This document shows positions 21,994-27,869 of a stretch of 32,512 nucleotides of DNA, piece by piece. The notes beneath the pieces were generated by a model, which did no database searches, was not told where the DNA came from, and saw only the letters and a list, made by a program, of their open reading frames with translations. A program made the translations under genes and the position numbers. Position 1 is the stretch's first letter; each line of letters opens with the position of its first letter. Source of the stretch: Streptomyces sp. NRRL F-6676 (lineage in GTDB: Bacteria; Actinomycetota; Actinomycetes; Streptomycetales; Streptomycetaceae); the NCBI RefSeq assembly GCF_000725625.1, contig NZ_JOHS01000065.1:1-32512 (forward strand). The letters are read 5' to 3'.

Positions 21994-22063
21994 GGGCGCT
22001 GGGACGCCTTCACGCCTGGGCGCTGGACGCCTTCGCACCCGGGCGCCGGACGCCTTCACACCC
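21994..22063 (+). repeat. 23-24-bp tandem repeat ahead of the ribA-like gene
   Basis: Three units at 21994-22017, 22018-22040 and 22041-22063, each of the form GGGCGCYGG(G)ACGCCTTC followed by a variable end. They lie between the RibD-like stop and the ribA promoter. No coding function is apparent. Confidence 0.85.
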
Positions 22064-22087
22064 GGACGCGTCCTGGACGGATCATGC

Positions 22088-22151
22088 TTGCTTGAACATT
22101 GAAGCAAGCATTAGAGTCATCGTTGTTCCGTCATGCTTCAAATCTGAAGCA
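22088..22151 (+). promoter_or_regulatory. ribA-like promoter with two operators (O2, O3)
   Basis: -35 TTGCTT (22088-22093) and -10 TAGAGT (22112-22117) are 18 nt apart. O2, TGCTTGAACATTGAAGCA (22089-22106), covers the -35 and spacer, and the dyad there extends to a perfect 10-bp repeat (22084-22093/22102-22111). O3, TGCTTCAAATCTGAAGCA (22134-22151), lies just past the predicted start. The same pattern is found at O1 (20693), so the MarR protein at 20163 probably controls this promoter. Confidence 0.65.
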
Positions 22152-22234
22152 GCCTCGCAGTGGCGCCACCCGATGGGACCCGAGCAGCAGCCAGCCGACG
22201 CGCGCACCCCGCGCTCCGCAGAAGGGCGACAGCC

Positions 22235-22933
22235 ATGCGTGACCTGCCCGCCGCACCCGAGCCCGCCGATCCCTCCCTGCCGAACACCGCGGCCGCCGGA
22301 CCGCTTCCCGAGGCCACCGTGCGCACCCGCGTCACCGTCCCGCTGCGCTTCGGCGACGGCTACGCGGTCACTGCCGACGTGGTGACGTTCCACGGCCTGG
22401 TCGACGGCCGGGAGCACCTGGCGCTCGTGCTGGGCGACGCGACCGCCGAGCCGCCGCTGGTCCGGCTGCACTCCGAGTGCCTGACCGGCGACGTGTTCGG
22501 CTCGGCCCGCTGCGACTGCGGACCGCAACTGCGCGAGGCGGTGGAGCGCATCGCGGAGCGCGGCGGCGTCCTGCTCTACCTGCGTCAGGAGGGGCGCGGC
22601 ATCGGCCTCTACAACAAGCTCGACGCGTACGCGTTGCAGGACGAGGGCCTGGACACCTACGCGGCCAACGCGGCGCTCGGCCTGCCGGAGGACGCCCGCG
22701 ACTACACGGCCGCCGCACAGATGCTGCGCGCCCTCGGCATCGGCACGCTGGACCTGCTCTCCAACAACCCCGACAAGGCCGAACAGTTGGCCGCGCTGGG
22801 TCTCAGCGTCGGCACGCGCGTCCCGACCGGCGTCTTCACCACCGCCCACAACGTGCGGTACCTGCACGCCAAGGCCGTACAGACCCGGCACACCCTGCCG
22901 CTCGCGGAGCTGCGCGAGCGCCCGGCGGGCTGA
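22235..22933 (+). CDS. ribA: GTP cyclohydrolase II
   Basis: 232 residues. It opens GTP to 2,5-diamino-6-ribosylamino-4-pyrimidinone 5'-phosphate, formate and pyrophosphate, the first step of riboflavin synthesis. Zinc ligands are Cys82, Cys93 and Cys95 in HSECLTGDVFGSARCDCG. The active-site segment is YLRQEGRGIGLYNKLDAYAL (115-134). Tyr132 matches the conserved tyrosine (Tyr105 of E. coli RibA) whose replacement gives the formamide-only enzyme known in S. coelicolor, so true cyclohydrolase II activity is expected. It stands alone, without the DHBP synthase domain of RibBA. ATG 22235 has GAAGGG 8 nt upstream. It has its own promoter with two operators shared with the RibD-like gene. It is probably an extra copy beside the main rib operon. 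Confidence 0.93.
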   Translation: MRDLPAAPEPADPSLPNTAAAGPLPEATVRTRVTVPLRFGDGYAVTADVVTFHGLVDGREHLALVLGDATAEPPLVRLHSECLTGDVFGSARCDCGPQLREAVERIAERGGVLLYLRQEGRGIGLYNKLDAYALQDEGLDTYAANAALGLPEDARDYTAAAQMLRALGIGTLDLLSNNPDKAEQLAALGLSVGTRVPTGVFTTAHNVRYLHAKAVQTRHTLPLAELRERPAG

Positions 22934-22969
22934 GGCGACGTCAGCCGCGGAACCGGCGGCCCCCGCCGA

Positions 22970-22992
22970 TTGTCAGTGCCTCCTGCGAGACT
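22970..22992 (+). promoter_or_regulatory. PafBC-type (RecA-independent DNA-damage) promoter
   Basis: TTGTCAGTG (22970-22978) followed at the exact family spacing by -10 GAGACT (22987-22992). The known actinobacterial motif is TTGTCRGTG with a TANNNT -10 about 8 nt later. Here the first -10 base is G rather than T. The leader to ATG 23041 would be about 42 nt. Confidence 0.6.
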
Positions 22993-23040
22993 CGTCGATG
23001 TCCACAGCCGTACCGGACGACGAGACCCCGGAGGCAGACG

Positions 23041-23613
23041 ATGACTGACGCGCCCGTACCGTCCCCCACCCCGGCCCCCAAGCACTACAGCCCGCGCTGG
23101 CAGGGGCCCGGGGTCGCCCGCCCCGCCGTCCCCGACACGGGCGACGAGCGGGAGACCCTGACCACGGCCCTGGATCACCATCGGGCCACGTTCGAGCTGA
23201 AGTGCAGCGGCCTGCCGCCCGAACGCCTGTCGGAGCGCCCGGTGCCCCCGTCCACGTTGTCGCTGCACGGCCTGGCCCGGCATCTGGCAGGGGCGGAACA
23301 GTGGTGGTTCCGCATCCAGTTCGCCGGCGAGGACGTCCCCGTGCCGTACTACTCGGACGACGACCCCGACCAGGACTTCGAACGGCTCGACGGCGACGTC
23401 ATGGAGGCCCTGGCCTTCTGGCGCGAGTCGTGCGCGCACTCCCGCCGCATCGTCGACGCCACCCCGTCCCTGGACGACACGGGCACCCGCAGACGCACCG
23501 GCGAACCGATCTCCCTGCGCCGCATCCTCATCGACATGATCGCCGAGTACGCCCGCCACAACGGCCACGCGGACCTCCTCCGCGAACGCCTGGACGGGGC
23601 GACGGGGGTGTGA
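23041..23613 (+). CDS. DinB-family (DUF664-like) protein
   Basis: 190 residues. A four-helix-bundle protein of the DinB superfamily. Members bind a metal through three histidines, and some are mycothiol- or bacillithiol-dependent transferases. Candidate ligands are in LSLHGLARHLAGAEQWWF and in EYARHNGHADLLRERLDG. The middle FERLDGDVMEALAFWRESCA is typical of the DUF664 branch. ATG 23041 has GGAGG 6 nt upstream. The promoter in front looks like the actinobacterial DNA-damage promoter recognised by PafBC, which would make this a damage-induced thiol transferase or detoxification protein. It is separated from ribA by 107 bp and has its own promoter, so it is probably not part of that cassette. 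The substrate is unknown. Confidence 0.85.
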   Translation: MTDAPVPSPTPAPKHYSPRWQGPGVARPAVPDTGDERETLTTALDHHRATFELKCSGLPPERLSERPVPPSTLSLHGLARHLAGAEQWWFRIQFAGEDVPVPYYSDDDPDQDFERLDGDVMEALAFWRESCAHSRRIVDATPSLDDTGTRRRTGEPISLRRILIDMIAEYARHNGHADLLRERLDGATGV

Positions 23614-23639
23614 CCGCCGCCGTTCACCCCGCGCCCAGA

Positions 23640-23951
23640 CGCCGCCCACGCGACCGACTCGGCGACGCGCGACGCGTCGGCAGACGCTCGGCGAGCGATA
23701 CAGAGCAGTCAACGTCGCCGCTGGATCCCATGAGCGCGCGGCCGGAACTCCGCGAGCAAGGGGGCTCATCGTCACCGTCCGCGGCAAGGGCTCGTTCGTC
23801 GTCCGGAAGCCACCCGCGGACAAGAGCACCTGCGACACCTGACGAACCGGGGGCGCATCCCACTGCCCTCCGCCCTCCGACCCGTCCTGGACACCGGCGC
23901 CCGCACCCTCACGGTCGCCGCCCCGGCGTGGCCGGCTTGGGGAGGGGGCCG
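23640..23951 (+). pseudogene. Remnant of a GntR-family regulator, frameshifted
   Basis: Three reading frames carry consecutive pieces of one protein. RPELREQG (frame through 23745) continues as GLIVTVRGKGSFVVRKPPAD from 23762 in another frame, across a run of five Gs (23760-23764). EHLRHLTNRGRIPLPSALRP then runs from 23824 in the third frame. LREQGLIVTVRGKGSFVV is the classic end of a GntR winged helix. The recognition helix upstream is no longer recognisable and no start is visible. The 3' end overlaps the convergent TetR gene. Sequence error could fake one shift but hardly two. Confidence 0.55.
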
Positions 23952-24586
23952 GTGAGGTAGTGCTGGACGACGGGGGCGACGCAGGCCACGAGGTGGTCCA
24001 GCTCGGCCCGGGCGAGCGGGACGACGCCCAGGATGTGGCGGCCGAGCACGAGGCCGACGAGATGGCTGACGACCAGGGAGACGCGGAGTTCGGGCTGGTC
24101 GTGGTGGGAGGCGGCGACGAGGGGGCCGACCATCTGGACGGACAGGAACTGTCCGAGTGCGTCGGCGGCGTCCTCGTCGGAGAGCACCGAACGGATCATG
24201 GCCGCCAGCGGACGGCGGGAGACGGGGTCCTGCCACAGCTCGAGGAAGACGCGGACAAGTCGTGCGCCGAGGTCGGCGGGGTCGTGACGGATGAGTGCGG
24301 CGAACTGCTCACGCAGGTGCAGGGGAAGGCGGAGGGTGGCGGCGAACAGTTCGCGCTTGCTGTGGAAGTAGTGCAGCACCAGTGCCGGGTTGACCTCGGC
24401 CTCGGCGGCGATGGCGCGCACGGTGGTGGAGGCGTAGCTGCCCCGGGCGAACTGGTGGCGGGCCGCGTCGAGGATGCCGTCGCGGGTGGTGGTGTCACCG
24501 GCGCGGCGCCCGGGGGGACGTCCGGGACCGCGGACGGACCGCGGGTTCGGCGGGGGCGGTTGCACGGATCGGGGCGGCTCGTTCAC
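23909..24586 (-). CDS. TetR-family regulator of the ABC exporter
   Basis: 225 residues. After a Pro/Arg-rich start (1-30) comes a canonical TetR HTH: TRDGILDAARHQFARGSYAS, then TTVRAIAAEAEVNPALVLHY, then FHSKRELFAATLRLP. The ligand domain (about 85-215) follows the common all-helical TetR C-terminal pattern (DLGARLVRVFLELWQDP, ADALGQFLSVQMVGPLVAA). The start is GTG 24586. No ribosome site precedes it, and an AT-rich TTTAATTAAT lies 14-23 nt upstream as a possible -10. It is divergent from a three-gene ABC operon, with the dyad AACGCTCGTT between them, so it very likely represses that operon and itself. The inducer is unknown. Confidence 0.9.
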   Translation of the reverse strand: MNEPPRSVQPPPPNPRSVRGPGRPPGRRAGDTTTRDGILDAARHQFARGSYASTTVRAIAAEAEVNPALVLHYFHSKRELFAATLRLPLHLREQFAALIRHDPADLGARLVRVFLELWQDPVSRRPLAAMIRSVLSDEDAADALGQFLSVQMVGPLVAASHHDQPELRVSLVVSHLVGLVLGRHILGVVPLARAELDHLVACVAPVVQHYLTGPLPKPATPGRRP

Positions 24587-24607
24587 GAGGTCATCCAGAT
24601 TAATTAA

Positions 24608-24645
24608 ACGCTCGTTGCATTGGTGTCGCGGCCGATCCTACGCTG
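24608..24645 (+). promoter_or_regulatory. TetR operator and ABC operon promoter
   Basis: The perfect palindrome AACGCTCGTT (24608-24617) overlaps -35 TTGCAT (24616-24621). -10 TACGCT (24640-24645) is 18 nt away. An AT-rich TTAATTAA (24601-24608) next to it probably belongs to the leftward TetR promoter. Confidence 0.55.
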
Positions 24646-24669
24646 ACCGCGCTTCACGCCGGCCCCGGC

Positions 24670-25782
24670 GTGGCAGGCAAGCGGCGCCCCGGGCGGGCGC
24701 TCCGGACGAGTGAGGCGGTGGGCCCTGTGTGGGCGATGATCCTCAAGGAGTTCCTGGAGCTGCGGCGGGACCGCCGCACGATGGCGATGATCGTCGTGCT
24801 GCCGCTGTTGCTGCTGGTCGTGTTCGGCTACGCGGCCGACTTCCAGGTCGACGACGTGCCCACCCGGGTCTACGGCCCCGCCGCCGAGGCGGTCGCCGCC
24901 GATCTGCGCGCCCCCTTCGACGTACGGGACGTCGACACGGCGGGGACGGAGCGGCAGGCGCGGGACGCGCTGCGGGCCCGGGACGCGGGCGCCGTCGTGG
25001 TCACGTCCTCGTCCGGTGCCGCGACCGTGCTGATCGACGGCTCCGATCTGTTCGCGGCCCAGTCCGTGACGTCCGCGGCGAAGTCGAGCGGTGGCGCGTT
25101 GCAACCGCGGGTGCTGTTCAATCCGGACCTGAAGACGTCCTGGACGATGGTGCCCGCCCTGGTCGGCATGATCATGGCGTTCATCGGCACGATCATCACG
25201 GCCATCGGCCTGGTCCGCGAGCGGCAGTCCGGAACGCTGGAGCAGCTGGCGGTGATGCCGTTCCGGGCGACCGACGTCATCACCGGCAAGATCGCCCCGT
25301 ACTTCGTCCTGGCGGCGTTCGACATGCTTCTGGTGACCGTGCTGGGGTGCCTGCTGTTCGGCGTGCCCTTCGCCGGTAACGTCCTGGTGCTGGCCCTCGG
25401 CGCCGCCCTGTTCCTGTTCACCGTGCTGGGGATCGGGGTACTGATCTCCTCGGTGTCGCAGAACCAGGGCCAGGCCATGCAGATGGCGCTGCTCACCCTC
25501 ATGCCGCAGATCCTGCTGTCCGGCATGATCTTCCCGCTGTCGGCGATGGCGGCCGGGGTGCGCTGGATCGGCTACCTCCTCCCGCTGACCTACTTCAACA
25601 TGCTGTCCAACGGCGTCATGCTCCGCGACGCCCCGCTGCACTCGCTGGCCCTGCCGCTCGGCGTGCTCGCCGGGATGGCGGTCCTGGTGTTCACTTCCGC
25701 CGTCCTGCGGTTCCGCCGCGACCTTGCCCCCGCCGCCCCCAGGGCCGCCCGCCGGGCCGTCACCGCCGGGAGCGCCCGATGA
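24670..25782 (+). CDS. ABC-2 type transporter permease
   Basis: Up to 370 residues. It is the membrane subunit of a drug- or lipid-type ABC exporter. KEFLELRRDRRTMAMIVVLP opens the first helix, and a large extracytoplasmic domain (about 50-155) follows. Then come five helices, with the family signature GLVRERQSGTLEQLAVMPFR between the first two. This layout matches the YbhS/YbhR and YhhJ group. The start is uncertain: GTG 24670, 24718 or 24727 or ATG 24736 are all in frame, and the later ones lie nearer the first conserved block. The stop overlaps the next start (ATGA at 25779-25782), so translation is coupled. Only one permease gene is present, so a homodimer is likely. Confidence 0.9.
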   Translation: MAGKRRPGRALRTSEAVGPVWAMILKEFLELRRDRRTMAMIVVLPLLLLVVFGYAADFQVDDVPTRVYGPAAEAVAADLRAPFDVRDVDTAGTERQARDALRARDAGAVVVTSSSGAATVLIDGSDLFAAQSVTSAAKSSGGALQPRVLFNPDLKTSWTMVPALVGMIMAFIGTIITAIGLVRERQSGTLEQLAVMPFRATDVITGKIAPYFVLAAFDMLLVTVLGCLLFGVPFAGNVLVLALGAALFLFTVLGIGVLISSVSQNQGQAMQMALLTLMPQILLSGMIFPLSAMAAGVRWIGYLLPLTYFNMLSNGVMLRDAPLHSLALPLGVLAGMAVLVFTSAVLRFRRDLAPAAPRAARRAVTAGSAR

Positions 25783-26660
25783 CCGACGCCACCCGCCCCT
25801 CCTCGGACACCGGGCGCGAGACCGCCGGCCCCGGAACGGACGCCTGGGGAGTCCTCGACGTCACCGTGGTCTTCGACGCGACCACCGCGCTCGACCGCGT
25901 CACACTGACCGCCGTCCCCGGCCATGTCGCCGCGCTCGTCGGCGGCGACGGCGCGGGCAAGACCACCCTGCTGCGCACCCTGGTCGGCCGCGTCCGCCCG
26001 ACGTCCGGCCAGGTCACCGCCCCGGCCGCCCGTGCATGCGGGTTCATGCCCACCGGCGCCTCCGGCGTGTGGCAGGACCTGACCGTCGACGAGAACATCG
26101 ACTTCGTCGCGGCGGCCCACCACCTCACCGGCGCCGCCCTCGACCGGCGCCGCACCGCACTGCTCACCGCGGCCGGCCTCGACCGCGCCACGGACCGGCT
26201 CGCCGGCGCCCTCTCCGGCGGCATGCGTCAGAAGCTCGCCTTCTGCCTGGCCATCCTCCACCGGCCCCGGCTGCTCGTCCTGGACGAACCCAGCACCGGC
26301 GTCGACCCGGTCAGCCGCGTCGACCTGTGGCGGCTGATCTCCCGCGCCGCCGCCGACGGCGCCGCCGTCGTCATGGCCACCACCTACCTCGACGAGGCCG
26401 AGCGCGCCTCCACCTGCCTGGTCCTGGACCGGGGCCGCGCCCTGGCGTCCGGCGACCCCGCCGACATCCTCCGGCGCACCCCCGGCACCCTCACCTCCGG
26501 TGCCGCGCCCGTCGGCGACAGTGACGCGTCCTGGCGGCGCGGACGGCGGACCCGCTCCTGGCACCCCGGGCCGCCGCGCCCCGGCGAACAGCCTCTGCCG
26601 GCCGACCTGGAGGACGCCGTCATCGCCTACACCCTCGCCGACCAGCAGCGGGAGCGCTGA
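25779..26660 (+). CDS. ABC transporter ATPase, first subunit (Q- and H-loop degenerate)
   Basis: 293 residues. Walker A is GGDGAGKTT (55-63), the signature ALSGGMRQKL (144-153) is intact, and Walker B LLVLDEPSTG (165-174) has the catalytic Glu. Two residues needed for hydrolysis are missing: the Q-loop Gln is Thr (FMPTG, residue 92) and the H-loop His is Thr (MATTYLDEAE, residue 202). It probably forms a heterodimer with the next gene's product, which has the opposite defects. The C-terminal 60 residues (after GTLTSGA) are an Arg/Pro-rich extension. It overlaps the permease gene by 4 bp and is followed directly by the second ATPase gene. Confidence 0.92.
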   Translation: MTDATRPSSDTGRETAGPGTDAWGVLDVTVVFDATTALDRVTLTAVPGHVAALVGGDGAGKTTLLRTLVGRVRPTSGQVTAPAARACGFMPTGASGVWQDLTVDENIDFVAAAHHLTGAALDRRRTALLTAAGLDRATDRLAGALSGGMRQKLAFCLAILHRPRLLVLDEPSTGVDPVSRVDLWRLISRAAADGAAVVMATTYLDEAERASTCLVLDRGRALASGDPADILRRTPGTLTSGAAPVGDSDASWRRGRRTRSWHPGPPRPGEQPLPADLEDAVIAYTLADQQRER

Positions 26661-26661
26661 C

Positions 26662-27609
26662 ATGACCGAGCACACGCCCCAGGTCCCCGCCGAGCACACG
26701 CCCCAGACCTTCGCCGAGCACACGCCCCGGATCCGCGCCGAGCACACGCCCCTGATCCGCGCCGACCGGGTCAGCAAGCGGTACGGCTCCTTCACCGCCG
26801 TCGACACCGTCTCCCTGGAGGTGTCGCCCGGGGAGATCGTCGGCCTGCTCGGTGCCAACGGCGCCGGCAAGACGACCCTGATCAAGATCCTCCTCGGCCT
26901 GGCGCTCCCCACCGAAGGCGCCGTCACCGCCTTCGGCCGCCTGCCCGACCGCACCACCCGCGGCCGGCTCGGCTACGTCCCGCAGGGCATGGGCCTGTGG
27001 CCCACCCTCACCGTGGCCGAGAACATCGCCTTCGCCTCCGCCGCCTTCCGGACACCGGCCCCGGCCCTGGAACCCGCCCTCGCCGAGGTCGAGCACCGCC
27101 TGGTCTCGGCGATCGGCCTCGGTCTGCAACGCCAGCTCGCGTTCACCCTGGCCCTCGCCCACCAACCCGAACTGCTCGTCCTGGACGAACCCACCTCCGG
27201 CGTCGAACCCCTCGCCCGCGCCCGGCTGTGGGACGCCGTCCACGACCGGGCCGACCAGGGCGTCGGCGTCCTGGTCACCACCCACTACATGCAGGAGGCC
27301 CAGCAGTGCGACCGCCTCGTGCTCATGTCCCACGGCAGGGCCGTCGCCTCCGGCACCGAACGCGACATCGTCGGCACCACCACCGCCTGCGAGGTCGAGA
27401 CCTCCCACTGGGCCGACGCCTTCGCCGCCCTCGACGACGCCGGGCTGCCCGTCACCCTCGACGGCCGCCGGGTCCGCCTCGCGGACACCCCGCCGGACAC
27501 CGTCACCCGCACCCTCCGGGCGGCCCGCGTCACCGCCGACGTCCACGAGGTCCCGGCCACACTCGAGGAGGCCATGACACTCATCGACCGCGTCACCGCA
27601 CCGGCCTGA
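26662..27609 (+). CDS. ABC transporter ATPase, second subunit (signature degenerate)
   Basis: 315 residues. Walker A is GANGAGKTT (64-72), the Q-loop YVPQG (105-109) and Walker B LLVLDEPTSG (171-180) are intact, and the H-loop His is present (TTHYMQEA, His208). The ABC signature is lost: IGLGLQRQLA (151-160) stands where LSGGQ is expected, and the D-loop Asp is Glu182. Paired with the first subunit it would make one complete ATP site. The second halves of YbhF-type fused ATPases have a similar weak signature. The N-terminus has four copies of an EHTPxxxA unit (3-34), coded by a 24-bp tandem repeat. ATG 26662 has GGGAG about 7 nt upstream and starts 1 nt after the previous stop. Confidence 0.92.
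   Translation: MTEHTPQVPAEHTPQTFAEHTPRIRAEHTPLIRADRVSKRYGSFTAVDTVSLEVSPGEIVGLLGANGAGKTTLIKILLGLALPTEGAVTAFGRLPDRTTRGRLGYVPQGMGLWPTLTVAENIAFASAAFRTPAPALEPALAEVEHRLVSAIGLGLQRQLAFTLALAHQPELLVLDEPTSGVEPLARARLWDAVHDRADQGVGVLVTTHYMQEAQQCDRLVLMSHGRAVASGTERDIVGTTTACEVETSHWADAFAALDDAGLPVTLDGRRVRLADTPPDTVTRTLRAARVTADVHEVPATLEEAMTLIDRVTAPA
26668..26763 (+). repeat. 24-bp tandem repeat coding EHTP units
   Basis: Four units (26668, 26692, 26716, 26740), each beginning GAGCACACGCCCC and ending in GCC. They encode EHTPQVPA, EHTPQTFA, EHTPRIRA and EHTPLIRA. The last unit runs into the conserved ATPase start (DRVSKRYG), so the ancestral protein probably had one copy. Confidence 0.95.
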
Positions 27610-27667
27610 CCCCCCACCACCCGCCGAGGCGGAGCAGCGGCGGAGCGGCCACCCCCGAAACGCCGAC

Positions 27668-27699
27668 GGCCCCCGGCCAGACGACTCTGACCAGGGGCC
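27668..27699. terminator. Bidirectional terminator, ABC operon and tRNA-Lys
   Basis: GGCCCCCGGCCAGA (27668-27681) pairs with TCTGACCAGGGGCC (27686-27699) through 12 Watson-Crick pairs and 2 G-T or mismatched positions, with the loop CGAC. It lies 58 bp after the ABC operon and 6 bp past the tRNA-Lys end. Confidence 0.75.
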
Positions 27700-27705
27700 G
27701 GACGG

Positions 27706-27778
27706 TAGGCCCTGTGGGACTCGAACCCACAACCAATGGATTAAAAGTCCACTGCTCTGCCAATTGAGCTAAGGGCCC
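27706..27778 (-). tRNA. tRNA-Lys (TTT)
   Basis: 73 nt, cloverleaf intact. The anticodon loop is CTTTTAA with anticodon TTT. The T-loop is TTCGAGT with stem GTGGG/CCCAC. The acceptor is GGGCCCT paired with AGGGCCT, with a G1-U72 wobble and discriminator A. CCA is not encoded (CCG follows). A -10-like TATGCT is at 27813-27808. Confidence 0.96.
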
Positions 27779-27869
27779 CGGCGGTGTTGCGTGATGTTGC
27801 CTCCCCGAGCATAGCCCGACGCGGGCGGGTCGCCGATCGGGTATCGGTGACCCGGCCGTGTCGGCGGGG

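Noticed and set aside
22235..22933. The formamide-releasing (GTP cyclohydrolase III-like) variant of the enzyme
   Set aside because: Tyr132 is kept at the position that changes in that variant, so ordinary GTP cyclohydrolase II is more likely.
19978..27778. attL/attR sites at the two tRNA genes
   Set aside because: I found no second copy of either tRNA 3' end and no integrase or excisionase gene.
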